A program made the translations under genes and the position numbers. DNA of 64,000 bases from the NCBI GenBank assembly GCA_008973525.1, contig WACJ01000516.1, positions 744,001 through 808,000 of the forward strand, written 5' to 3'. Source of the DNA: Stenopsyche tienmushanensis (taxonomy: Eukaryota; Arthropoda; Insecta; Trichoptera; Stenopsychidae). Every line of letters starts with the position of its first letter. Position 1 is the stretch's first letter. The notes under the pieces were generated by a model, which saw only the letters and a program-made list of their open reading frames with translations, had not been told where the DNA came from and made no database searches. Of the stretch, positions 26,055 to 36,679 are shown piece by piece.

Positions 26055-27130
26055 ATTAGGGTGGTCCTTATTTAGGTCAAAAAAATTTTTTTGGAATATT
26101 TGTTTTTCTACACTAAATAACTATTTGTGTATTTTTTTCAATTTTTAAAAATAATATATAAGGGTCACTACCAAAGTATGAATTTTCATTTAAAAAATTA
26201 AAACACTGTTTTAATCACTAACTTCTATTTATTAATATAATAAGCAAGCGGCAATATCATTTACTATCCGCATAGAATGGACGGTGATTTTCTTTGTAGC
26301 CTCAAAATCAGAGTCAACTTCCCAAGATCAACATCTTTATTCAAAAACTGAGATGAGATGCACAGGATCTGGAAAAATAGTAAGAATTGTTAGTCACAAA
26401 GTCCTCTATGCTTTATTCGATGATGTGTTCGACATCAATGCTTTTTCTTTTTGGACATACTTTGGACTACATCTTCGATTCTTAGTGCATCTATCATCTT
26501 TTTCTTATCTTGAACTGAAAGTTCGTCATCAAAAATGCAAAAGACACCAAGTCTTCCGACAAGTATCATAAATGGCCCAGTATTTATTTCATGGCAACTT
26601 TGTCCATTGTTTGGCTTATATTTTCAAAGGATACCACCAGGTTTTTTAATAATTGTAAGTCGTTTCTTGGTGCTGAATATTCAACAGGGGCTTGAAACCA
26701 ATATTTTATACATATATTACGACTGTGAAAAGACAAATATTTTTCACCGCTTTCATTTCCTTTTTCGTCAGTTTAAACTGATGTTTAAATAAAATAAATT
26801 TCAAGTAACACATAGCTTTAGTCATCCAATTAGCATGGTGAAGACCAGCAGACCTCCTAAGTGAAACTCTTTTTTCAGGAATTCCTCCCAAGTAAATGAT
26901 GGAAAGATTCAGTATCCCTTTACAGTCATCTTGAGGTTGTTTTTGAGCAAAATAAATCCTGTCTCCAGTAACATTTTCTATGATTTTTGAGAACGTGGTC
27001 TCATGGTTCTTTTTATAATCACTTTGTCCCAGTTCTTCTTAAACTTTTTTAACAATTGGATATCAGAAGCATCTAGGATGGATCGAGCGATTGGCTCACT
27101 ATAGATTCAAAAAATAAGGACCATCCTAAT
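26055..27130 (-). mobile_element. TIR DNA transposon, superfamily not named, decayed
   Basis: Terminal inverted repeats are ATTAGGGTGGTCCTTATTT at 26,055 and its near-complement (one mismatch) at 27,112-27,130, embedded in TA-rich flanks. The minus strand from about 27,105 down to 26,290 encodes a transposase-like protein family common in arthropod and cnidarian genomes, recalled by its order of motifs: QPQDDCKGILNLSIIYLGG, then LHHANWMTKAMCYLK, HQFKLTKKE, ICLFTVVIYV, APVEYSAPRNDLQLL and LGHL-YLSEDLV. Several stops and frameshifts interrupt it; the longest intact piece is 61 codons at 26,706-26,891. The only long plus-strand frames, 85-95 codons, are shadows. I recognise the protein family but do not know its formal superfamily name. 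Confidence 0.82.
26290..27105 (-). pseudogene. Transposase-like pseudogene inside the 26-27 kb TIR element
   Basis: Reading right to left, the frames give LKKFKKNWDKVI, FSKIIENVTGDRIYFAQK, QPQDDCKGIL, YLGGIPEKRVSLRRSAG, then the 61-codon open stretch with HANWMTKAMCYLKFILFKHQ and KLTKKEMKAV, then after a stop APVEYSAPRNDLQLLKNLV and MDKVAMK. The remainder (to about 26,290) is frameshifted and only partly alignable from memory. The charged D/D positions of any catalytic core cannot be assigned from what I can see. It is not functional: at least five stops or frame changes lie in the readable part. Confidence 0.78.
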
Positions 27131-29195
27131 ATATATATATATATGGAAATATCCATACCAGTTTTCTATTTAAAGATTCGTGTATGATGGTGGGTTCCAA
27201 AAATATTATTTCCTTTTCAAAAGGATACTAAGTGAAGTGCCATCATCTGAATATTTTTATAGCGCATGATAGGAGTCAAAACTTAGAATTATCAAGGGGA
27301 TCTTGAACATAGAATAGAGGGTATGCATGAGAAAACATAAAAAAATTCACTCCTACTTAAAAAAAACAAAGTTGAAAAGTGTAGTAAATAGTTTAGGAAA
27401 AGCATTTTCTGGGATAACAAAGGAATTTCCCTTATAAAGTGCATACTTCAGAAGACTACCATAACAGAAGATTTGCGTCCATATAATTAGAACCTCTTAG
27501 CTAGAAAGCTCTCAAAAGATTTGATGCTTATGCATAATAATACCCCAGTACATGTCTGTCCACGGATCATAGTTTAAGAAACAGGAATAGAAGAGAACAG
27601 TTAAGGTAAAAATAAATGGAACTATATAATATGTTATTTCATATTTGGAATACTTTGTTATTAAGCCAAAACACTATATATTTAAGAATTAAATTAAAAC
27701 ATTGTATTGAAAATTATTTCTTCTGTAGTGCATTTGAATAGCCTTTTGATTTTTAAATGTTGACTAAAAATAATACTATTTGAACTGCTATTGCAAGCTA
27801 CAAATTTAAATATGGTTTACTAATTTGTGTGTGTTTTATTTTTATTTTAGAATTTCTCTTTTAAATTGATAGTTCCTTAATTGCATTTCAGATTTCCGAA
27901 ATGCAATTTTGTTCGAAAATTCCCACATGTTGGACGAGATTAAGCTGGTTATTGTCATTGCCTTTCCTTTGAAGCTGAATAATTAACCAGGAAATCCCCA
28001 TTGATAATATGAATGACGCTCTGTGTGTTTGTATAGTGACCAACATGGAGATATTTCAATTAATATGTACCAAAGCTTAAATAATGCTTTCAATTTGAAC
28101 TTTAAAAACGTACCGTTTATATAACTTGTACATTAGTTATTAAACAACATAATTTCGTATTTTGATTCATCAGACGTTTTTCCAATTGGGGTACACTGAT
28201 TAACGCTCATTGTAATTGACAAATTTAAAATAGAAAGCGTTATATATAGGCATTATCATGTAAATTTCTTCCCGATTTAATTATTGTTGATATCATAACC
28301 CACTATGAAGAAATGATCGACACAGAATACTTGATGATCAAATAAAACCCTTTCGCGAGAAGATAGGGTTTAGTCATCTTGAATACTGAAATATAGGAAC
28401 CATCACGAAAAAATATTGGCGATAAATTTGATTCCAAATAACATAAAATATTGTCGAATAAAAAAAGGGAAATCTTTACAAAAAGCGTCCAACATGTATT
28501 CAAAATTTATGATCAAATATAAACAAGAAAATCCATCTTCGTTATTGAAGAATTCTTATTTGATCGATGTGCGAGAAAAAATAAGATTTAGATGATGTTT
28601 CTATACAATCAGTTTATCTATGATATGTTTTTCTAAAACATGAATATAAAATTCCCATTGATAGAGGATCCTACATTCAATAAAATATAAGATCTTCATT
28701 TAAATGGGTATTTTAGATAGGACAGGAGTGGCGAAATTTTAATTATTGTTGTAAATTAGTCACTTTTGCTCATCTATAGCAATCGTCTCGATATGTACTT
28801 TTTTAGAAGCATAAAATGAGGCTAAATCTGGATTTATTAAATATTAATATTGATTTCTATGTATTTTCTACAACCTGGATTTGAATTCGAACATTTATAT
28901 TTGGAGCCTAGAAGGTAATATACCATACTGATATTTGGTTGAAATATAGAGTTAATTGAATATAAATGCAGTTTTGAACAGGCTGAGCTTATTAAGAAAG
29001 TTTTGCATGTTTTAAGTGCTTGTTGCAGACGCTAATTAGATTAAAACGTGCATCGCAGGGGAGGGAATAATTCGTTGAAAACCATATGAAACCATCTCGA
29101 CAACGATTTTTTCTGCAACGTAATTATGCACATGCACTTTAAATTCAAAGCTATGCCAAAATGAATTTCCAATACAGTATAACTGTTTGTTAATA
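27131..29195. other. Intergenic DNA, no gene seen
   Basis: Starts with a short (TA)n tract at about 27,129-27,144. The rest is AT-rich and closed in all frames, apart from an unremarkable 66-codon frame at 28,303-28,503 (minus). Confidence 0.5.
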
Positions 29196-29322
29196 CAGTG
29201 CTAGGGAGGAAAGGCACGTATAATGCAAATCATCAAATTTCTACTTGGTTTATATTTACAATTAAATTTTTTATTTGCTAAAATCTAGATAATCCGCAAA
29301 CCGGATAATCGAGAGTACACTG
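29196..29322 (+). mobile_element. Short MITE related to element T1, copy C
   Basis: A 127-bp unit flanked by TA on both sides (29,194-29,195 and 29,323-29,324). Its right end reads CCGGATAATCGAGAGTACAC then TG, the complement of the T1 terminus at 11,324. Its left part, GTGCTAGGGAGGAAAGGCAC and AATCATCAAA, matches the left subterminal region of copy B (GTGCTGGAGAGAAAGGACG, AATCATCAAA), but the outer 12 or so bases of the left terminus are missing. It is a miniature derivative that keeps only the ends. Confidence 0.78.
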
Positions 29323-29324
29323 TA

Positions 29325-31490
29325 TTTTACTCTGTATACACGGAATAATGAAAATAAAGAGAATTTAAATAGCAACTTAATAGTAAGACTTACATTAATC
29401 GTAAACGTCACGAGCTTGGTAAGTAATTATGTTTAGAACGCTTAAATTAGATCTCATTGTATGCGCATACCACGTTTTAAAGCTCAGTAGTTAAAGTTCT
29501 AAATTAAATGCAGAAAATGATCATGGTTTTATGATTAATTTTAAAAAATACTTGCAAATGCTTTTGATATTACTTTGGCAAAGAATTTCTGTTAGCTATA
29601 AGGAGTCTAAAATTATTGCATAGATTTTTTTAAACAAGCTTCATATAAACCTAATTTTGATGCACACTACAACCATCTCACAACGTTGATAAACCATTTT
29701 CCATTAGTAAATTTTGCTACACTTAGTCGATAAATATGTTTTTTTAACGTCACTCAAGCACTTGAGATGTTCTTTCAATGTTTAATGGCATAGAATAAAT
29801 TATTTGCTTCGGTAAATAATAATGCTGTTCATATTCACTTATCGATATTTCAATGTGTGATTTATTATTTTTCCATTTAAATCAATGATATATATATTTC
29901 AGTTGCTTGGTCGGTTTATTGGGTTTGAGCTGTTGACCTAGCATTCAGTGCTTGACAACGGTACTGAAAGGTTGCAAAATATGCGAACGTCACGGTAGAC
30001 GTGGTCAGAAAAAGTAAAAGGTCTCGAAATCTACTTAAGAATATGAGGGTTAAGGTGATATTCCTTAAGTTTTTGAGTAGAGAATTTTGAGCCAGCCATC
30101 AGTTTAAGTGAAGGGTTCGAGAGTATTCAGCTCACGTAGCGCACTTTGTGGTACGAGCTGGATGCAAAAACCCAACTCTTGAAGGTGTCTCCGTCCAACT
30201 TCCCTTTTTATTCGGTCTTCGTGAGATTCTATATAATTTTATGAAATTACGCATTTGGCTTTGATGCCGGCCGATTTGGGCTTGAGGTGATTTTGAGCTA
30301 TGAAGTGAAAAATAGACGGGCTTGCTTGAGTTATGGGTTTTATGCGATGTACTCCGAGGATATGAATCAACAATGCGTAGCGATGAGATTTGAACCTTCC
30401 CAATACGAAATTATCTCGGATGTACTAAATCAGGCTCTTCTGTTAATCTCACTCAGGGTAAGAGAATCTGGTTAATTAATTATGTTGCTCTCGCTCCCAA
30501 TTACCGCCTAACAACATAACAAAACTGAAGGCTTACCGAACTAGGATATCTACGAATTTGGTAATAGTTCATTGCGAACAACGCCATTCTCTATTTATTT
30601 ATATGTCGAAACTGAGCACAAAGCCAATTATTGTATCGAAAGATATTAATTCAATTAAAACGACATAGCCTTTCAATGAAATCCATACGCTTTTATCAAT
30701 ACGAGTTATAATTTAAAAAAAATGTGAATAAATTCAATACATTTTTTCCTCTTCCATTCAACCATTTTGAAGAGAGAAAAATGGATGGAAGTTTTTGAAA
30801 TTGAACAGAGAAGCAATCACATTAACGAAGCTATAAATAATTTGAATGAAGGGTCCGACTATATACCGATATAATGTAATCTATGGGGTAGTTATGGGGA
30901 TTTGGTCACAGGGAATTTTCGTTAATGGGATAGCAGCACACTATATATTAGATAGATTTATTAATGCTTTATTATCTCAATTTGATAAGATAAAATAAAT
31001 GCACCCATTTAATAAGCCTTTATTTATCTAATGCATCATACTGAGATGCATTCAGAGAGAGCAATTCCAGAACGGTTCGTTTGAAGTTGAAACTATGACG
31101 ATGGCCTTAATACCAATGGAATTCAACAATTAGACAAGTTGTGGATAGTTTGACTAATTTGAATATTTTGACTGAGAATTTGCTTCGTACAAAATTATCC
31201 TTTCTGCATTTATTATACAACAAAATTATGGATGTATTTGCAGAAAGTCATTTTTTAATAAAGAGAATAACTTTAAAAAAATCCGGGATGTAGAGATAAA
31301 ATAAATTTGCAGTCTTTATTTTGAACACTTTATCATAAATGTATGCAATATCTCATATGAAGAAAGTTGATATTTACTGAAGAAATGAATGGTTTAAAAG
31401 GCTATCATGGAAGCTATAAAAATAGAATAAGATAGAAATAGAAAATCTATATTGGATTGAACTTTATTTTATTCAATTTTCAGTGCTGAA
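29325..31490. other. Intergenic DNA with a GC-balanced patch, no supported gene
   Basis: AT-rich except about 29,900-30,540, where composition is balanced and a 62-codon plus-strand frame (30,287-30,475) is open without any recognisable motif. No terminal repeats were found around it. Confidence 0.42.
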
Positions 31491-31617
31491 ATCCAGTGGT
31501 GTCAGATCTGGAGACCGTTCGAACCACGGAATAGGGTACGTCCACAGGTAAATAAATCCAATGGTGTCAAGTCTGGAGACCGCGCAGGCCACGGAATAAG
31601 GCCACCAAAATAATAAA
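31491..31617 (+). repeat. Tandem duplication of a ~63-bp unit
   Basis: Two adjacent copies start at 31,491 (ATCCAGTGGTGTCAGATCTG) and 31,556 (ATCCAATGGTGTCAAGTCTG). Each continues GGAGACCG and CCACGGAATA and ends in AATAA. They lie about 80 bases before LTR-like copy 2. The GGTGTCA... sequence loosely resembles the primer-binding leader of some Ty3/Gypsy elements, but it lies on the wrong side of the LTR for that reading, so I record only the duplication. Confidence 0.85.
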
Positions 31618-31697
31618 TTTACACGACAGAGATGCCCACAAAAGAAATCCTAATTGAAGTAATAAGCGCGGAATTTACCATTTCCACGTAATAGCGC

Positions 31698-32002
31698 TGT
31701 TAGTCTGAGCAGATTTAATTCGCCAGATTAACAGCGACATCTTCCGTCTCTCTTCACGTGCAATGTGTTATTTTAACAGCGCCATCTCTTGGGGCCCTGC
31801 GGAGACATTGTACCTGCATACCGACCGATCGTTTCTTGTGCGTGCATCGTTGGGGAGTGACGCGCAGGAGGCGGGAGTCGATTAGCCTTGGCTGCGGGAG
31901 GTCGTCCTTCCTGCAGCCAGATCTCTTTCTCTCGCGTGGAATAAATAGTTATTTAGAGAAGAGAATCTTTCTATTCGACGCTCGTCTATTCCCATCCATT
32001 CG
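31698..32002 (+). repeat. LTR-like repeat L1, copy 2 (3'-truncated)
   Basis: Starts TGTTAGTCTGAGCAGATTTA and follows the minus-strand sequence of copy 1 through CAGCGACATCTTCC, TTATTTTAACAGCGCCATCT, a GGAATAAATAG polyadenylation-like signal, GAGAAGAGAATC and CCCATCCATTCG. The similarity stops at about 32,002 in a run of T. About 75 bases of the end present in copy 1, including TAACA, are missing. An 87-codon open frame across the unit (31,758-32,021) has no family resemblance and is not called as a gene. Confidence 0.72.
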
Positions 32003-35000
32003 TTTTTTTTTGTGGCTTTGAAAGCTCAAAAGTATTCTTTTAAACAAATTGCATAAAATAATGATTTATTTAGATAAAAATATATATATAAGGTATTTTG
32101 AGCTATTACGGCTACGGATTAAAAATTTGACAATTTAAAGATGAAATTTTGGGTATTTTATCAAAACATTGAAAAAAATTCTATTTCGACAACTTCGACA
32201 CTTTTGACATAGAGTATAGTTGTAAAACGCTTAATTCAAAAAGAAATGTCGGTCCACATGCAAAATACCCTGCATATATAATATTTTTATTCAAAGAACT
32301 AATATCGATTGTATCTATGGCAAAAAAATGATGAATGATGATGAAAATGAAAAATTGTGTATTGTGATCATCGCTTTTGAATTTGGATATTGGTTCTTCC
32401 CGTCTGGGATATATTTATTTTTTTGTTATAAGTACTTATTTCAGTTCGCTTGATATTTCATTCTGAAGTGAACGTTGAAACTTGGGTGAAAAATGCTATT
32501 TTTAATCAGAACTGTCAGTAAAAGTTTCCTCGTCTCCGGCAAGTCGCGCGCCACGTGTATCCTGATAAGAAATGCTAACCCATTCCCATTTTTCTATCCC
32601 TATTTCGGGTGATCCTCACCGCAATTGAGGTGAATGGAATCCACTAACATCCACGTATTGCTGAAAATGGAAAAGTGGCTCTTGTGATTTTTCCTTGTGT
32701 CAAAGCAGGAGCAAGCCGAGGGAGCTGCTCTCGTGAAAATGCTATTTTATTGATGGATTTTCTTCTTAGGCCGAGGAGCTGCTCTCGGCGGAGTAATTTG
32801 TTATCGTCATCGCTAAGTGAAACGAAACATGCGTTTAGTGAAATTGAATTATTTGCCTCATGGCCGCCATCAGCCACCCTCTTGCAGGGACTAAATAGCC
32901 GACGAAGCAGAGCGAATTTGTCGAAAACATTATTAATATTTAACACGAACCTCATCGGACAAACCGTCCCTTCCAAGCTCCAAACAAAACCTAATTTACT
33001 CGACTCAAAACTCCCTGTGAACCGCTTCGAATTTAAACCCGGAAATTAACTTTAAAAATTGAAATTTTGAGCAAAATATTTGGGAAACGATATTTTATTA
33101 AATATATGAAGCTCTTTCCGGTAGCGGTTAAAAAGGAGTTATAAAGGAAAAAAAACGTTTTATGCATTCAATTCAAAACGTGCGAAAAATTTAAAACTAT
33201 TTTGAAATATTCTGCAATTAATAGAGTTCATTTCAATAATTTTATGTCATGTTAAGGTATAGTGTATTTATTCTTGGACTCTCGTTATTATGGATAGAAT
33301 TTAAACATAGATTGCAAATTTAAAAAAATACAAGAACAATAATGAAATATCACGTTAAAAAATGATTTCAGCGAAATATGCCTTAAATTTGAGGGCAAAA
33401 TACACAAAGGAATATAAAGCAACTCAAATTGTACTAAGAGGATTTAAATTTCAAAGTTTTCAGTAAACGTTGTCCAATGTTATTCAAAAGCTTTCATATA
33501 ATCGTTTAGAACCAGAATGCTTATTTACATTTTATGGAATTACTCAGTCGTAGAAGAAACATGCATAATAGTAATTAATGGAGGTGGGATAGACGAGGAA
33601 CTTTATACGAATTGCTTTTAGCTCGAGGTATTCGTAGTTTCAAGCAGCGGTTTGCTGTAATTTGGTCATGCTAAAGACACAGCAAAACCGTTTCACATAA
33701 TAAAGTTAATCAGTTCAAATAAATGGACCCAGTTCTATAAAATTGTCATCGTGTATCAAAGGTCTTTCATGTTTTGAAATTGGACGTGTTTTATATGGAT
33801 ATATCATTTTTTTGAATTACACGTCATAATTTAACTTTCATCGTACGTTAGCAGACATATTAGGGGAGCTGATGTTTTAAATCAGTCCTCGAAATTTTAG
33901 AGAAACGTGTTTTGATGGAGGCTCTCGTTTTAAATTAATTATACGGCGAAGTGAAGCCCGCCAGCCTTTGGGCTAAAAGTCCTCGGGTTCTTCGGACTCC
34001 GCACAGATTGGCTTTACTTTAACCTTTCAAAGCCTTCATTTATAACCCATGTCACAATTTATTGATGGAAAATGTTCCTCACATTTCATTGATTACAAAA
34101 AATCTCATTTGGACATATGGAATTTAATATGTCGATGAAAAATGAATTATATTGTAGTAATACTCCGAAGTTACGTCGGGTGAGCTTTACATTTGGCGTC
34201 TTAGCTCGACATATTAAACATCACATAGTTCTGAAGCAAAGCGAACTAATTGGTTTTGGATGTCAATTCGATCAACAAAAACGATAATTGCAAAAATACA
34301 ATGAAAAAACTTTTAATAAGATTATTTTTTTAATGATTAAAAATTGAATTGTTCTTTCATAGCTTAAAATTGGCTTTCTTCTCTTCGTTTAAATTGATCC
34401 CTTTTAAAACTATCAAAGTATTCTTAATCAACTCAAAAATGTTGAATAACTTATTACGTTTAAGCAAGCTTCCAGAATAATTTAAGCTCTGCTGTAATCA
34501 GCACAAAAAACAGCAAAAAAACTTTATAATTCAAATATTCTCTTGTGTTTGTAAGTATAAAAGGAACCGAAAAATGGTTAAGATTTTAAAATTTACTCTT
34601 TTACAATCAGTCTTATACACATTCTATCGATATACAGATTTTCATATGTTAAGGCCAATAATCATTGAAGAAAGTCATTTGATACAGTCAGATGTTACAA
34701 AAAATGTGATAGATGCGTACGGGATTTTTTAAATTTAGCAAGAATCCCAGATGAGTAAAATAATTTAAAAATCACGATAGAAAAGCCAGGGACATCCCTA
34801 AAACGGGAAAGTGTCCATCAATTGAAATATAATGTATTTATGTGGAATGACGACGTACTGATGTGATAGCGAAATCAGATCATCCTCATACAATTGAATC
34901 AGAAAGCTTGGTTGTTTATGTTTAATATTTCAGGGATATCTTAATCGCATAGACAAAAAAAAATAACCAAGACATTTGGACGTTAAATAAATTTTCATTC

Positions 35001-35639
35001 TAGGGTAGCGAACATCAAATTGTGCACGAATGAGTTGTGAAAAAATTGAATACTTTCCGGTACCCCAAATATTTTCTTGGATAAAATAATAAATAATTTT
35101 AATATTTTTTCCCGTTTTAAATAACAACTTGACAATTTGCAGTAATTTGTGAACTATTATAATTTTAAAAATAACGTTTACCGTCCTTCCAAAGAAATCT
35201 GCTGTTGGAAATATCAAATAAGGGATGAATGTAAATTCAACGTCCTACGACAATCCCCCTTGTTTATGTTATATATGATAAAAGTTTCATATCATGCAAA
35301 GGCGACATTGACTGCTTTATTTGACTTCATACAGAACAATATTTACAAACATGAGTACTTGAGTGAGCTTCAAAAGTTTAAGAATCCAATATTAGCATTG
35401 TCCTAAAATTATTTGAATTTAAACCACTCTTTGTATACATGAATGTAAACAAACTTTTTTTAAAATACTTAAATACGAACAATCCAAAGCAAAGAGGTTG
35501 TTAGCTGAGTGATTTTAGCGTTCTATATTTTGAGAAAAATCATTTTTAACTGCTCATGAAGCATCACATCAATATGATCAATTTTCTAGTGAAACTTTAA
35601 CATGCATTAGAAATTAAAAGAACTCAATCTACAAGTAAT
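32003..35639. other. Intergenic DNA with a GC-balanced block at 32.64-33.05 kb
   Basis: At about 32,640-33,050 both strands are open for long stretches: 124 codons plus at 32,675-33,049 and 110 codons minus at 32,644-32,976. Neither looks like a known protein. The block contains a partial duplication of GAGCTGCTCTCG about 55 bases apart. It could be a regulatory element, an old exon or a repeat. The remainder, including 85-95 codon frames around 34,930-35,406, shows nothing recognisable. A GC-rich patch at about 33,950-34,020 is also unexplained. Confidence 0.42.
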
Positions 35640-36401
35640 GTATAATTAATTTTACCCTACAAAACCTTACCCTTTACCCCAATAACTGGCTGTATTGCTG
35701 CTAAATCTAAAATATTGAAAAAAAGTTGAAGAGGTCATCGGAAACTCCCTGCTTTCACATTATATTTGCGTGCCATCTGATCAATGACGTCCATACCAAA
35801 CTTCGTTTTATTATAAAATGTAATGATTTCTGGGACAAATTTATAGTTGTCTTCTACTTGTACACCTATATGTTTGGTGCTTAGAAGGAAAGCTGGAGTA
35901 TAGAATTCCTAGAAACTACGTAATTCAGCTACTATGGTTGTCTAGTATGTTTTCAACACTTGATGTGCGTCGGTTTCAGTGCATTTTTTTATCTCTTTAT
36001 GTAGTCAATAGGCCTTGCGATATTCTTGAATATTATACGAACGGACATCCAACCCTTAGATCTGCCACTGTGTCAAATTTTATCCACTGTGACCCGTCAA
36101 CTGCAATTTCAATTTCACCCATTATATTTTGGGATGTGCTTGGAATGCTCCTCCTCTCATCCTTGAAGTTAGAACTAGAAAGAATATGAATCCTTTTCTT
36201 GTTACGACACGCTTTCAAGAAGTTTTCCTTTTCACTCTCCGAAGATCCTTCTGTCTCCACTTTCAATGTATTTAGAACTTTCCCTGTCACTTCGCTTTAG
36301 CCTAATTTATACGGATCTTTTTTGGAGGTATCATCAGAACAATCTTCATTGATGTTGATAATTTTGTATAAAATCTTATTATATCTTCTGGATTTACTCA
36401 T
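35640..36401 (-). pseudogene. piggyBac-like transposase, internally deleted
   Basis: A start codon at 36,401 (minus) opens MSKSRRYNKI and a serine/acid-rich stretch (NEDCSDDTSKKDPYKLG). After one stop it continues at 36,290 with GKVLNTLKVETEGSSE and, near 36,060, GEIEIAVDGSQWIKFD and DLRVG, the region just before the catalytic domain. The next readable block, from about 35,890, is LLSTKHIGVQ, EDNYKFVPEIITFYNKTKFG, then MDVIDQMARKYNVKAGS and FFNILDLAAIQP. This is the conserved piggyBac YNKTKGGVDxxDQ motif with its last catalytic aspartate region. The 250 or so residues between, including the first catalytic aspartates, are missing, so the copy is dead. The matching right terminus lies at 36,640-36,675. 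Confidence 0.88.
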
Positions 36402-36639
36402 GATTGCTAGAAAATCGGATTCTAGAAACAACGATATAAGGATTGTTTATGAAATCAGCTAGCCAATCAATTTGATAGGTTTTGTAGAGATAGGTATACT
36501 ACATACAAAATTTCAAAAAATAGGAAGCTTAGGAAAAAATAATTGTGTGTATAAATTCTTTCGATTAAATGATTAATTTACGATGTAAAGTGGTTAAGAT
36601 TATTGCTATGATTTTTTATGTATTTCATTTCGAAGTTCA

Positions 36640-36679
36640 AAATCCATCAAATTGGCGGATCCCGTAAACCTAGTGTTAA
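36640..36679 (-). mobile_element. piggyBac right terminus with TTAA target site
   Basis: On the minus strand the sequence reads TTAA at 36,679-36,676, then CACTAGGTTTACGGGATCC and CCAATTTGATGG. TTAA is the exact target of piggyBac elements, and the terminus lies about 275 bases upstream of the pseudogene start, a normal distance. I could not find the partner terminus on the left side. Confidence 0.78.

Noticed and set aside
31491..31617. tRNA gene or primer-binding site suggested by a TTCGAACC-like box
   Set aside because: No cloverleaf or A box could be drawn around it, and the sequence is a tandem duplication with the box in only one copy.
32675..33049. 124-codon plus-strand frame as a host gene
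   Set aside because: Composition-driven openness on both strands and no family resemblance.
34797..34830. Left terminus of the piggyBac element (AAAACGGGAAAGTGTCCATC)
   Set aside because: Only ACGGGA and CCATC resemble the right terminus and no TTAA sits at the right place, so the match is too weak.
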